Source: Verrucomicrobiota bacterium (lineage in GTDB: Bacteria; Verrucomicrobiota; Verrucomicrobiia; Limisphaerales; SIBE01). From it: a stretch of DNA of 55,746 bases. The notes under the pieces were generated by a model. The model did not search any database. It was not told the origin of the DNA and saw nothing but the letters and a program-made list of their open reading frames with translations. Positions 41,435 through 51,000 of the stretch are shown in pieces. How positions within the stretch are numbered: the first letter of the stretch is position 1; every line of letters begins with the position of its first letter. Both the position numbers and the translations under genes were made by a program. The stretch lies in assembly GCA_016871535.1 (NCBI GenBank), contig VHCZ01000010.1, forward strand, positions 1 to 55,746. The letters are read 5' to 3'.

Positions 41435-41513
41435 ACCAAGTCGTTACAACGTTAAACCGTTAAATGGGTAGAATCGGTTAAAGACAGGCCTCCGCAGGAG
41501 CGTCGCCCCACGC
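41435..41513. repeat. TTAA-word repeat plus CTCCGCAGGAG hairpin
   Basis: GTCGTTACAACGTTAAACCG and GTTAAATGGG at 41440-41470 match words flanking the second 213-bp repeat (51505-51838). They are followed by CTCC-GCA-GGAG and GCGTCGCCCCACG, the half-form of family A. Confidence 0.6.
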
Positions 41514-41530
41514 TCGATTGAATTGCCCTA

Positions 41531-41884
41531 TTACATTCCCGGCTCAAGGCCTGAGTCCGTCCGGATCGACGTGCGCCGGCGGTCGAGGAGCAGCGCGACG
41601 GACACACGTTTCGCTTGCGCTTGCTCCAGAAGCTCCGCGCGTTTCCTGGGGTCGCTGATGCGCTGAACGGATTGCTGCAATTCCTCCGCCTCCTTCAGCA
41701 ACTGCAATTCAGGAGGCAGAACACCGGCGCTCTTCAAAAGGGAAAAAATCATGCGATCCGCGACCGGCGTGTTGAAATAGTCCGTCAAATCGAGTGGACG
41801 GCCGCGGCCGGGCAAGTTCTCGAATTCGCCGTTTTCCATCGCTTCCTGGATCCGATTCTCGGCAATGAGTTGCGTCCAAATCAT
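41531..41884 (-). CDS. DUF1992 (DnaJ-homologue C28 conserved domain) protein
   Basis: This 117-residue protein consists of the DUF1992 domain: AENRIQEAMENGEFENLPGR with GRPLDL is the hallmark, followed by LLKSAGVLPPELQLLKEAEE and a charged helix. The domain is found in DNAJC28 and small bacterial proteins such as YhdN; its function is unknown. There is no J domain. It follows a small membrane protein gene by 32 bp on the same strand. Confidence 0.9.
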   Translation of the reverse strand: MIWTQLIAENRIQEAMENGEFENLPGRGRPLDLTDYFNTPVADRMIFSLLKSAGVLPPELQLLKEAEELQQSVQRISDPRKRAELLEQAQAKRVSVALLLDRRRTSIRTDSGLEPGM

Positions 41885-41916
41885 AGCGTGCCGCGCGAAA
41901 GGTCCGAGATCGAATG

Positions 41917-42216
41917 TCAGTCTTCGGCCAATGCCTGCTCTTTGTCTTTGAGGAGATAGACGGCGCCGTTGACCACCACCAGCAGAATTCCCAATTCCAC
42001 ACCGAGCTGCAGCAGATTGATTCTGGAGTTGGCCGCGGTCTGCTCGGATTCCACCGCAACCTCAGGAGTCGGCGGGTTCCAGAGCGGATGGAAGCCCAGC
42101 GAAGAAACTTGCTGCGCTCCGCCCTCGTCCACGATGAGCCGCCACGGCGGGAACAACGCGGCAAGGACGACAACGAGCATGCCGATGATCCGGACGGTCT
42201 TCTGTTTGGAGTTCAT
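41917..42216 (-). CDS. Small two-helix membrane protein
   Basis: This is a 99-residue protein with predicted membrane helices at about 8-25 (VRIIGMLVVVLAALFPPW) and 70-90 (GVELGILLVVVNGAVYLLKD), separated by a proline-rich extracytoplasmic loop. It is of unknown function and possibly co-transcribed with the DUF1992 gene downstream. Confidence 0.6.
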   Translation of the reverse strand: MNSKQKTVRIIGMLVVVLAALFPPWRLIVDEGGAQQVSSLGFHPLWNPPTPEVAVESEQTAANSRINLLQLGVELGILLVVVNGAVYLLKDKEQALAED

Positions 42217-42437
42217 GTGGTCGGCGGCATCGTGGCGGCGCGGCGGGGTATTTCAAACAAAAATCACGAAATGAATGGGCCCGTTTCGACCGTGAACCGC
42301 ACGACGCGGAGGGCCGTTCTCTGGCCCGGCGCGCTTTCAAAAACCTCAAGCCACGTGCCGGAATTGGAGTTCGGCGCTCCGAGTTCATGGAAAGCTCCCA
42401 AGGCCATCGAACCGTGCGCGCGGTCCATGACCTGGTA

Positions 42438-42624
42438 AGGGTCTGTGCAAAAATAACTTCCAGTTTTGGCGGGAGCGCCGCCCCGTCCCGGAGGGCTGGG
42501 GCGATTTCGCTTTCTGGCTTCGTTTCTCCTCAGTCGCAGAGCCCTGGCTATGCTCCTTCGTCGTGCCTCGCCAGAAAGCGAAATCGCCTCCAGCAAAACC
42601 GGAATTTATTTTTGCACAGACCCT
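42438..42624. mobile_element. MITE-like nested palindrome, short copy (187 bp)
   Basis: The ends are AGGGTCTGTGCAAAAATAA and its complement, with 31-bp terminal repeats matching at 29 positions. The inner pair GGCGATTTCGCTTTCTGGC/GCCAGAAAGCGAAATCGCC is perfect. It is in the same orientation as the copy at 29067-29338 and lacks that copy's 77-bp insert, so it shows the empty site. There is no transposase inside. The remainder of the 493-bp gap 42217-42709 has no recognised gene. Confidence 0.87.
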
Positions 42625-42709
42625 AAGGACGCGTTTCACCGCGTCCCTGAAATTGTTTCTTCGATCGCCGAGTAAAGTCAGGGACGGAGTGGAATCTGTC
42701 CCTACCGGT

Positions 42710-43756
42710 TCATGAGAAGGCCGCGAATGTGGATCTGATGTTCTCAACGTACGGCGGCCTGATAATGCCGCGCTCTGTAATGATGCCGGTGATCAATTCC
42801 GGGGGCGTCACGTCGAATGCGGGATTCCAGCACTGCGCGTCCGGCAACGTAATCAGCGATTTGTTGAACACGCGCCGGATTTCATCCTCATTCCGGACCT
42901 CGATCGGAATCTCACTCCCGCTGGCAATCGCCAGATCGAACGTGGACAGCGGCGCTGCGACGTAAAACGGCACGTCGTGATATTTCGCCGCTACCGCCAG
43001 CGCGTAAGTGCCGATCTTGTTCGCGACCGAACCGTCCGCGGCGATGCGGTCGCCGCCCAGGATGACCAGGTGCACTTGCTTTTGCCGCATAAGCGTTGCG
43101 GCCATGCTGTCGCAGATCAACTGGCTGGGAATGTTTGCGGCGGCCAGCTCAAACATAGTGAGCCGCGCGCCTTGCAGGACGGGCCGAGTTTCATCCGCAT
43201 AGACATGGATGTTTTTCCCGGAACGATGCGCTTGGTAAATCACGCCAAAGGCGGTCCCGATGCCGCCCGTGGCCAGCGCGCCGGTGTTGCAGTGGGTGAC
43301 GATCCGCGCGTTCTGGGGCACGGCTTGTTGCCCGTGCCTGGCCATGGCTTCGCAGCGCTGCCGGTCGTCGTCGTGCAATTCGATCGCGAAATCGAGCAAC
43401 CGCTGCGTCAGAAGATCGGGGTTGGTGTCCGTCAGCTTCTCCAGTTTTGAGCGAATCTCTTCCATGGCCCAAAACAGATTCACCGCCGTGGGCCGCGCTG
43501 CAGCGAGGTAATCGATCTTCTCTTTGAGCGTTTGAAAGAATTCAGTCCGGGAGCGCGAAGGCGCGGCTCGCATGCCCAGATAGAGTCCGTAGGCGGCAGT
43601 GATTCCGATGGCGGGCGCGCCTCGGACGCGGAGTTTCTGGATGGCCTCGAACGCTTCTTCGATGTGCCGCGTTTCGAGATACCGTGTGGTTTCCGGGAGC
43701 AGCGTTTGATCCAGGAGTTCAAGAAAGTCCTTCTTCCAGGCAACGGCACGGATCAT
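42710..43756 (-). CDS. mtnA: Methylthioribose-1-phosphate isomerase
   Basis: The 348-residue enzyme of the methionine salvage pathway converts methylthioribose-1-phosphate to methylthioribulose-1-phosphate. It has RVRGAPAIGITAAYGLYLG, the catalytic cysteine in THCNTGALATGGIGTA, and the catalytic aspartate in GGDRIAADGSVANKIGTYAL. The length is typical. The ATG at 43756 fits; a longer open frame to 43948 passes through repeats and is rejected. No other mtn gene is in the window. eIF2B-alpha-like relatives lack the CNTG signature, so the call is firm. Confidence 0.95.
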   Translation of the reverse strand: MIRAVAWKKDFLELLDQTLLPETTRYLETRHIEEAFEAIQKLRVRGAPAIGITAAYGLYLGMRAAPSRSRTEFFQTLKEKIDYLAAARPTAVNLFWAMEEIRSKLEKLTDTNPDLLTQRLLDFAIELHDDDRQRCEAMARHGQQAVPQNARIVTHCNTGALATGGIGTAFGVIYQAHRSGKNIHVYADETRPVLQGARLTMFELAAANIPSQLICDSMAATLMRQKQVHLVILGGDRIAADGSVANKIGTYALAVAAKYHDVPFYVAAPLSTFDLAIASGSEIPIEVRNEDEIRRVFNKSLITLPDAQCWNPAFDVTPPELITGIITERGIIRPPYVENIRSTFAAFS

Positions 43757-43860
43757 AGGGAGCGTTGTTTCTCCCACTCGCGGTGAATTGGCCAGCAATT
43801 TTTTTTGGACCAAGGAGCGCGGCAGCTTGCCCGCGCGGGTTGCCTGAGGATTTCGCAGAT

Positions 43861-43925
43861 GGTGGGGCGAGGCTCCGGCCGAGCCATGCCATCGAAGAAA
43901 AGCTCCGCAGGAGCGTCGCTCCACC
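43861..43925. repeat. Family A inverted-repeat unit, opposite orientation to 114-180
   Basis: GGTGGGGCGAGGCTCC opens the unit and GGAGCGTCGCTCCACC closes it. It is the reverse-complement counterpart of 114-180. A partial GAGCGCGGCAGCTTGCCCGC word (43813-43832) just upstream is related to 28989-29063. Confidence 0.8.
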
Positions 43926-44010
43926 ATCGTTAGCCGTAGGGCCTGCACGGTTCACGGTTTCGAATATTCCAGTTGGCACTGCGCGCAGCGATGGATTACT
44001 GTGCGCCCGA

Positions 44011-44958
44011 ATGTTCTCATTGCCCAAACCCGAAGTCATCATCACTCATGAGAGCGATCTGGACGGCTTGGTTTCCGGGCTGCTGCTCAAGCGGCTCGCC
44101 CGAAAACTTTTCGCGGTCGATGTGCCCCTGGAGGCTTATCACAATCACAATTGGCGCCAGCGTAGCCTCCGCGAACAATCCGCCTGGGTCTGCGACATGA
44201 CTTTCGAGGAACGCCTGGACCGGCCGGAATGGGTCGTCGTCGATCATCACGCGACGGACGCCGCGGCCAAGCACGCCACGCTCATCCACGACGCGGCCAA
44301 GTCCGCCGGCTTGCTGTGTTACGAACTTTGCCAGGCGCAAGGCCTGGGCACGCCGCAACTGGACCGGTTGGTGCATCTCAACAACGTCTCGGATTTGTTC
44401 CTGGAGGACGACCCGGATTTTATCATCGCCACCGACTACGCGAATCTGGTCAAGACGTATCAGTTCTGGAATCTGTGCGAACTGATCGAGGGCGAGATCG
44501 AACGCCTGCTCGGCCATCCGCTGTTGGAAGTGATGGCCGTGAAGCGCCGCGTGGAAGATCCCCTGGGTTATGCCTGGAGCGAAGCCAATGTCACCAAGTT
44601 GAGTCCCACCGTCGGATACGTCGATACCGTGGTGGGCAACATCAATCTGATCGTCCATCACCTCCTCGAACGGAAGGCGACGAAGTATCCGGTTTTGATC
44701 ACGCTGTTCCGCAAGGCCAACGGCATGATCATCGCCAGCCTGCGGAGCCGCAACGGCGAAGCCATTAAGGTGGCGGAGAAACTGCAAGGCGGCGGCCATC
44801 CGAATGCCTGTGGCGCCACGCTGCCTCGTTCCGTGCAGCAAATCCCCGATGCGGTCCGTTATTTGCGCCAGGTCCTGAACCCGGCGCCGTTGCGGGAAGC
44901 TCCGCTCAACAGCCTGGAAAGTCTCTTCGACGGGATTGAATTGGCGAAGGGGAAATGA
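44011..44958 (+). CDS. DHH/DHHA1 family phosphoesterase
   Basis: The 315-residue protein has the DHH-family metal motifs THESDLDGLVSG and VVVDHHATD, and ends in a DHHA1 domain with GGGHPNACGATL. It resembles nanoRNase/pAp phosphatase or oligoribonuclease-type DHH proteins more than RecJ, being short and without an OB domain. Its substrate (nanoRNA, pAp or a cyclic dinucleotide) is not determined by sequence. The ATG at 44011 precedes the conserved first strand; upstream frame is repeat DNA. Its stop overlaps the start of the permease gene by 4 bases (ATGA), so the two are translationally coupled. Confidence 0.88.
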   Translation: MFSLPKPEVIITHESDLDGLVSGLLLKRLARKLFAVDVPLEAYHNHNWRQRSLREQSAWVCDMTFEERLDRPEWVVVDHHATDAAAKHATLIHDAAKSAGLLCYELCQAQGLGTPQLDRLVHLNNVSDLFLEDDPDFIIATDYANLVKTYQFWNLCELIEGEIERLLGHPLLEVMAVKRRVEDPLGYAWSEANVTKLSPTVGYVDTVVGNINLIVHHLLERKATKYPVLITLFRKANGMIIASLRSRNGEAIKVAEKLQGGGHPNACGATLPRSVQQIPDAVRYLRQVLNPAPLREAPLNSLESLFDGIELAKGK

Positions 44959-46241
44959 AGCTGCCGTTTGAGTTGATGCTGGCAGTCCGCTATTTGCGGC
45001 CCAAGCGGACGTTCGTTTCGGTGATCACCCTCATTTCGATCATCGGCGTCATGCTGGGAGTGGCCGTGCTCATCATCGTGATCAGTGTCATGGCGGGGTT
45101 CGACCGCCAGTTGCGCGAGAAAATCCTCGGATTCAAGTCGCATCTGCGCGTCGAGGCGAACGGGCCAATGACGGATTACGCGGCATTGATCCACACGATT
45201 TCGACCCATCAAGGCGTCAAAGGCGTCGCGCCACTGGTCATGGGACAAGTGATGGTGGAAACTCAGCCGGTGAATGGAGCGCCGCAGTACCTTTTCCCAG
45301 CCATTCGCGGAGTCGATCCCGACCCGGACTCGGAGAGCAAGATCAGTATTCTCCCCTCCAGTATCTCCACCGGCAACTATGACGTGCGCGGCAATCGAGT
45401 GCTGCTCGGACGAGAACTGGCCGCAAGCTTGAGCCTCAGTGTGGGCGATACGCTGTCCATCTATTCGATGGGCGATCTCCGGCGCGTGCAAAGATTGATC
45501 AAGAAAAGCCGGGCCAATGAAGAAGTCGATGAAGGTCTTCTGCCCACGGAATTCGAAGTAGGCGGCATTTTTGACGCCGGCTATTACGAGTTCAACAGTT
45601 TCTTCATCGTCTGCTCCATCGCCAACGCGCAAGACTTGTCCGGTCTCGATGATTCCGTGCAAGGCCTGACGGTGACGCTGCTCGATCCCAGCGCCGCCCG
45701 GCAAGTCCGGACGGAGCTGCAGGCCGTGCTCGATCCCGGCGTCAGGATCCGGACCTGGGAAGAGGACAACTCCGACATCCTCGATGCGCTGTTGGTGGAG
45801 AAGAATGTGATGTTCTACCTGTTGTTCTTCATCATGATCGTCGCGGCGTTTGGCATCACCAGTTCCTTGATCACCTTTGTGGTTCAGAAAACGCGGGAGA
45901 TCGGAATCCTGAAGGCGCTCGGCGCGTCCGGCAGCCAGATCATGTCGATCTTTTTCAGCCAGAGCCTGCTCGTCGGCGCGATGGGGGTGACGGCCGGGTA
46001 TGGGCTGGGAATGCTGGCGGTGGCTTATCGGAACGAATTTCTGCTGTTCTTGAGAAGAGCGACCGACTTCGAGCTTTTTCCTTCGCGGATTTACGGGTTC
46101 AGCCAGCTTCCGGCGTTGATCGAGGCGGGAGACATTCTAATCATCTGCGGCGGGTCGCTTCTGATTTGCCTGTTGGCCGGGGTGTTTCCGGCCTGGAACG
46201 CGGGCCGCTTGAAGCCCGTCGAAGCGCTGCGCCATGAATGA
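44955..46241 (+). CDS. LolC/LolE-type lipoprotein-releasing ABC permease
   Basis: The 428-residue MacB/FtsX-type permease has the N-terminal signature ELMLAVRYLRPKR and first helix (about 22-48). A periplasmic domain of about 230 residues follows. Three C-terminal helices are preceded by EIGILKALGASGSQIMSIFF, the FtsX coupling region. With the adjacent LolD ATPase it should extract lipoproteins from the inner membrane for delivery to the outer membrane. Only one permease gene is present, so it may work as a homodimer (LolF-like). Confidence 0.92.
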   Translation: MKLPFELMLAVRYLRPKRTFVSVITLISIIGVMLGVAVLIIVISVMAGFDRQLREKILGFKSHLRVEANGPMTDYAALIHTISTHQGVKGVAPLVMGQVMVETQPVNGAPQYLFPAIRGVDPDPDSESKISILPSSISTGNYDVRGNRVLLGRELAASLSLSVGDTLSIYSMGDLRRVQRLIKKSRANEEVDEGLLPTEFEVGGIFDAGYYEFNSFFIVCSIANAQDLSGLDDSVQGLTVTLLDPSAARQVRTELQAVLDPGVRIRTWEEDNSDILDALLVEKNVMFYLLFFIMIVAAFGITSSLITFVVQKTREIGILKALGASGSQIMSIFFSQSLLVGAMGVTAGYGLGMLAVAYRNEFLLFLRRATDFELFPSRIYGFSQLPALIEAGDILIICGGSLLICLLAGVFPAWNAGRLKPVEALRHE

Positions 46242-46247
46242 GAGCCG

Positions 46248-46925
46248 ATGCAGGAAGCCTTGATCACTGCCCGAGGGCTGAGAAAGAGCTTTACGCTCGG
46301 CAAACGGCGCGTGGACGTGCTCCAGAGCGTGGACCTCGTCGTGCAGCGCGGCGAATTCGTCGCGATCCAAGGCGCGTCGGGCGCGGGCAAAAGCACCTTG
46401 CTCCATTTGCTCGGCGGACTGGATGCGCCGAATGAAGGGGAAATCTGGTTTGCCGGGCAGAATCTCGCCAGGCTTTCCGGGAGCGAACTCGACCGCTTTC
46501 GGAATCGCAAGGTGGGTTTCGTCTTCCAGGCTTATCATATCCTCCCGGAATTGGACGCGCTGGAGAATGTCTGCCTCCCGGCCCGGATGGCGCGAAGGGA
46601 TGCCGCCGAAACCGTGAGCCGCGCGCGGCAGCTTCTGGAACGAGTCGGACTCAGCGACCGAATGGACCACAAACCGTACGAACTTTCCGGCGGCGAACAG
46701 CAGCGGGTGGCGGTGGCGCGCGCTTTGATCAACGAACCGGAATTGATCCTGGCGGACGAACCGACCGGCAACCTCGATTCGCACACCGGCCAGGAAATCA
46801 TCGACCTGCTCTGCGCGCTCCGCAGCGAACGCCAGGCGACTTTGATTTTTGCGACGCACGACGCCCGGATTGCGGCGCAAGCCCCGCGCGTGGTCGAACT
46901 GGTGGATGGACAGATTCGCGGCTGA
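46248..46925 (+). CDS. lolD: LolD-type ABC transporter ATP-binding protein
   Basis: This 225-residue ATPase has Walker A GASGAGKST, Q-loop VFQAYHILPELDALENV, signature LSGGEQQRVAVARAL, Walker B LILADEPTGNLDS and H-loop FATHD. The length and the sequence around the Q-loop place it in the LolD/MacB group. The gene begins 7 bp after the permease stop and is the last gene of the DHH-LolC-LolD set. Confidence 0.94.
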   Translation: MQEALITARGLRKSFTLGKRRVDVLQSVDLVVQRGEFVAIQGASGAGKSTLLHLLGGLDAPNEGEIWFAGQNLARLSGSELDRFRNRKVGFVFQAYHILPELDALENVCLPARMARRDAAETVSRARQLLERVGLSDRMDHKPYELSGGEQQRVAVARALINEPELILADEPTGNLDSHTGQEIIDLLCALRSERQATLIFATHDARIAAQAPRVVELVDGQIRG

Positions 46926-46952
46926 CCCCAGGCCGGCACGACTGACCGGTAG

Positions 46953-47068
46953 GGCAAACCTGCCGGTTTGCCGCGCCCCACGGCCGGGAGTCAGTCATGC
47001 CCACGAAACACACAACACACACGAAATCGGAACGGGCGATTTCGTGGGCTCCGCGTGTTTCGTGGGAT
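46953..47068. repeat. Two palindromes downstream of lolD
   Basis: GGCAAACC-TGCC-GGTTTGCC (46953-46972) is a perfect 8-bp hairpin. CCCACGAAACAC (46999-47010) pairs with GTGTTTCGTGGG near 47057-47068, enclosing CGAAATC...GATTTCG. They occupy the 206-bp gap between convergent genes. Confidence 0.8.
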
Positions 47069-47131
47069 CCAAGTCCATTTCCAAAGTGACAGCTTGAACG
47101 CGGCTCCCATTCCGCTCACGCAAGATCAACA

Positions 47132-47764
47132 TCAACGCGTCACGTGTTCGGCGGCGGCTTTGGAGAGCAGCACGTCCAACTGTCCCAAACAGAAGCGCGA
47201 CCAGGATTCGTAGCCCGCTGAATCCTTCACCGCGTCCGAAAGCGAGATAAACTCCAAAGCGACAATCCCGCTGCGCCCTCGGGCCACATCCTCGTGCGGC
47301 ACGCGCAGGACGTGCACGACTCCAAAGTGCACCAACCCGACTTCCGTGCTGTCGTCATTGATGAGCGCGACCGGTGTCTCCTGCGCTTCCTCAATGGCGA
47401 CTTCCTCCATCAATTCGCGCCGCATTCCTTCCTGATACCCGCGGTCGGTGGAGAATAGCCCATGGTCTTCCTCCGAAATGTGCCCGCCGACTCCGACCGA
47501 GTATAAGCCGTGTAACCGCGTCTCTTGCCCGCCCTTGCCGCGGCGATACCGCAAGATGCGGTCGCGGCAAATGACCAGGACGTAAGGGATGAGCTGTTTG
47601 TAGCGCGGGTCGTGTTCGGCTTCGCTGCGGTTCAGGTAGAGAATGTTCGTGGAGGCCGTCAGCACCGGCAGATATTTCTCAATCTCCAGGCTCAGGCCCT
47701 GGAACACGCCCAGGCCTTCGAGCAGTTTTCGCTCAAAACAAAGCACTCGTTCTTCGGTAGCCAT
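47132..47764 (-). CDS. Nudix-like hydrolase domain protein
   Basis: The 210-residue protein has a Nudix-box-like segment: VGGHISEEDH, then about 14 intervening residues, then GMRRELMEEVAIE (about 92-124), which keeps the RExxEE core. The first half (about 1-75) is an N-terminal extension with LIPYVLVICRDRILRYRRGK leading into the fold. Similar proteins of this size occur in diverse bacteria as uncharacterised phosphoesterases. The substrate is unknown. The ATG at 47764 fits the end of the repeat-free region; upstream codons to 47944 lie within a hairpin cluster. Confidence 0.78.
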   Translation of the reverse strand: MATEERVLCFERKLLEGLGVFQGLSLEIEKYLPVLTASTNILYLNRSEAEHDPRYKQLIPYVLVICRDRILRYRRGKGGQETRLHGLYSVGVGGHISEEDHGLFSTDRGYQEGMRRELMEEVAIEEAQETPVALINDDSTEVGLVHFGVVHVLRVPHEDVARGRSGIVALEFISLSDAVKDSAGYESWSRFCLGQLDVLLSKAAAEHVTR

Positions 47765-47787
47765 TGCGTCATTCGCCTTTCTGTAGT

Positions 47788-47887
47788 GTAGGGCAGGATT
47801 CCAGCCTGCCAGTTCGGGCGGCGTCCTACCGCTCGAACGACAGGGCAAGGATGCCCTTTCAACCGGCAGACAAGATGTCTGCCCTAC
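47788..47887. repeat. GTAGGGC hairpin mosaic
   Basis: Outer GTAGGGCAG... and ...CTGCCCTAC arms enclose GGCAGGATTCCAGCCTGCC (imperfect loop) and the perfect GGCAGACA-AGA-TGTCTGCC. Part of the 330-bp gap 47765-48094. Confidence 0.8.
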
Positions 47888-48008
47888 ATTCTCAAGCTCG
47901 TTCGGAATGGTGATGGCACTCCCGATTCCCAACGAGCAAAACATATTCTTTTTTGTTCACGGGCTGTTCAGACCTTATTCACAGGCCGTTGCATTGAAGA
48001 TCATCCAC

Positions 48009-48079
48009 GGTAGGGCGAAGCGTCCTCGCTGAGCCGAACAACCATCGTCCACTCAACGTCGGACCGGCTCGCCCTACCG
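48009..48079. repeat. 71-bp palindromic repeat (GTAGGGCGA family)
   Basis: CGGTAGGGCGA pairs exactly with TCGCCCTACCG at the other end. It is related to 25817-25903 and 35036-35117 and lies just downstream of the histidine kinase stop. Confidence 0.8.
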
Positions 48080-48094
48080 GTGAAACGGCTCTAT

Positions 48095-51000
48095 TCAATG
48101 CAGTTGCTCGGATCTCTCGGCCGGTGCCGTGTCCGGCGTTTCGGGCGGTTGCCGCACGGGGAAGAAGATCGAGAAGGTGCTGCCCTGGCCTTCCATCGTT
48201 TCGACGCTCAGGCCATAGCCCATCTGCTTGGCCAGCTCGTACACCATCGATAAACCCAGGCCCGTCCCGCGGCGCGTGGAAAACGCTTTGGTCGTAAAGA
48301 ACGGCTCGAAGATCCGCGGCAAAACTTCCGGCGCGATCCCCGATCCGGAATCTTGAACCGCCACCACGACGTAACTCGGCGCTATCGCCGGCGCCAGCGC
48401 CAGCCCGGCCGGGAGTTCCAGCCGCATTTCGAAGCGCACGGCCAGTTCGCCCCTGCCCATCATGGCGTCGGCGCCATTGAGGATCAGATTGAGGAGCATT
48501 TGCTGGATCATTTCCCGGACCCCCGGCACGCGCGGCATGGAAGGACCGGCTTCGACCCGCACGCTCACTTCCTGAAGAAAGCGGTCACCCAGCAGCTTCA
48601 GCGTGTCGTCCACCATCTCCCGCAGATCGCACCACACCAGATTCTTTTCCGTGATCTGGCTGAGGCCCAGCATCGATTTCACAATGCCGCTGCCCTGTTC
48701 CACGACGGTTTTGATCCGGTTGACGCGGGTGCGAATCTTCTCTTTGTCTTCCAGGTGACCTTCGATGATTTGCGCGGAGCCTTTGATGATCGAGAGAATG
48801 TTGTTGAAGTCATGGGCAATGCCCGCGGCCAGCGTCCCCAGCGCTTTCATTTTCTGGCTCTGCAACAGTTCCTGATTCGCCCGTTCCAACTCGCGCGTGC
48901 GTTGCGCCACGATTTTCTCGACCTCCGCGTAGCTGCGAATGAGCTGGAGATGCCGGTTCACGGCCAGCCCGGCGAAAAACAGAACCAACACCAACCCGAC
49001 GGTCAACGAACCCATGACTCGGGGTTCGCGGTACCACGGCACGACGACGGAGAATTCCACAAAAGAGAAGAGCGGGTCCGGGTTTCGATTGCGATCCATG
49101 GCGCGCACCTCGACGCGGTGTTTGCCCGCGCGGAGGTTGGCGAACGATTGCGTCAACGCGTTTGTGTAAGGCGACCATTGGCCTTCGTCGAACCGGTAGG
49201 AGAAGAGCAAGCGCTCCGCCGGAGTATAGCGCCATTTGTCGATCGCGTGAAATTCAAGCGTGACGGGGCTTTCGCTGGACGGCTGGCGGCCGTAATCCAC
49301 GCGAGGCGGCAAGGTGCGCGGCGGATGCGGATCCGCATTCGGATGGTGCCGGCTGACGCCCCGGGCCGTGCCGGCCCAAATCCGTCCGGCGCGGTCTTCG
49401 CACACCTCGGAGACGGCTTCGCTCGGCAGCCCTTCCTCGACGCCATTCGCGACCCAGGAGCCGTCCGCGTAGGAGTACAAGCCGCTCGAAGTTGCCGCCC
49501 AAATCTTGCCGTCGCGCGCCCGAATCAAATTGGAAACGCGCCCCAGGCCGCCGCGCTGAATCGACCAGCGTTTGCCGTCGAACTCCCAGATCTTGTCCGC
49601 GCCGCCGCACCACAGTTTTCCGTCCGGCCATTCGAGCAGGCACAGGGCTCGCCCGCCAATCCATCCCTGCGCGGGATCGAAGGTTTGCCAGCGCCCGCCT
49701 CGGAAAGCGCTGACACCGCCCGTGCCTCCGATCCAGAGATCGCCGTTCTGGGTTTCGTGCGCGAAAAACAGGTCGCCGTTCAAACTCCCGTCGGGTGGCG
49801 CTTCGATTCCGGGAAGAAAATTTTCTCCGTCAAAAATCTCCAGCCGGCACACCTCGCCGGAAGCGGGATTGCCGGCGCTGGTTTGCGCCCAGACGGATCG
49901 ATCTTTGTGCGGGCCGATCAAGCGGACGAACTGCCGGGTGGGATGCGCGACAAAGCGGAACCGCCCGGACGCCGGATCGAAGACGAGCGCGCGGCCATTC
50001 GCTGCCACCGCCAGTTTTCCCTCGCGCAACGGGTAAAGCGCGTCGGTGGGTTGAAAATCCGCTTCAAAGCCTTCCGGCCACTTCACCCGCTGCCAGCGCC
50101 CCTCTCGGAGGAACAGCAATAAATCAGCGGTCGCAAACCAAAGCGTGCCGTCCGCCTCTTCCAGCGCGGCGTGTGCGAGAGATCCCACACCGTCCAACGC
50201 CGCCGGCGTGCGCCACAAATAAGGGGCGCACCGCACCAGGCCTTCGCTCGTGCCCAGCCAGAACACGCCATTCGTATCGGTGGCGACATCGCTGTATTGG
50301 CCGAGCCAGATAAGATGGCGATGAAAGCTCCCTTCCGGCTCGCGCTCGAACCGCAGGAGCGAATTGATCGTGTACCCCCAGACGCTCTGGTCCCAGCCAG
50401 GCCAAGCTTGCCTAAGAATCGCGTCCTCTACGATGCGCTTTTGCCAGTTGGTGCCGTCGAATTGGAGGAGCACTCGCCGGTTGGAAGCTTGCCGATCCAT
50501 CGCGACCGTGGTGATTCCGCCGCGGTCATCTTCGAAAGGGCGCTGCAGATTCTCCACTTGCAAGCGGCCACCAATAATCTGCGTTTGCCAGACGGAATCG
50601 CGGTTGATCTGCCGGAGCGGTCCGCTAATCTTGGCCAGCCCGTGCGCTCCGGTAATCCATACGCCCCCGTCGCGGGCCTCGGCCATTTCAAGAAACTTGC
50701 CGAGCCCGGTTTCGCTGACGTGTTTGATCTCGGTAGTTTCCCGCCGCGTGGCGTCGTATTCCATCAGCCGCGTCGAGAGCAAAAACAGCGTCCGGCCCTG
50801 GAAAACAGGGAGCAACGGGATTTGCCGAATCTGCCGCAGCACGTCCGACTGAATCTCCGCGCGGATTTCCGGAACGGGGTGGTGGCCCCATTGTTTTCCG
50901 TCGTACATGATCAATCCGTTGGTCGAGAGCGACCACAACTGCCGTCCCGTCCGGCTTTCGTAAACGCGGAAAGAATCGCGGCCCGGCGAAGCCAGACTCC

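Noticed and set aside
42264-42440. Minus-strand peptide AHGSMALGAFHELG... next to the short MITE copy
   Set aside because: It looks somewhat protein-like but depends on a start inside the element, and no family is recognised.
48353-50122. Plus-strand open frame (589 codons)
   Set aside because: Antisense to the histidine kinase with its conserved kinase boxes.
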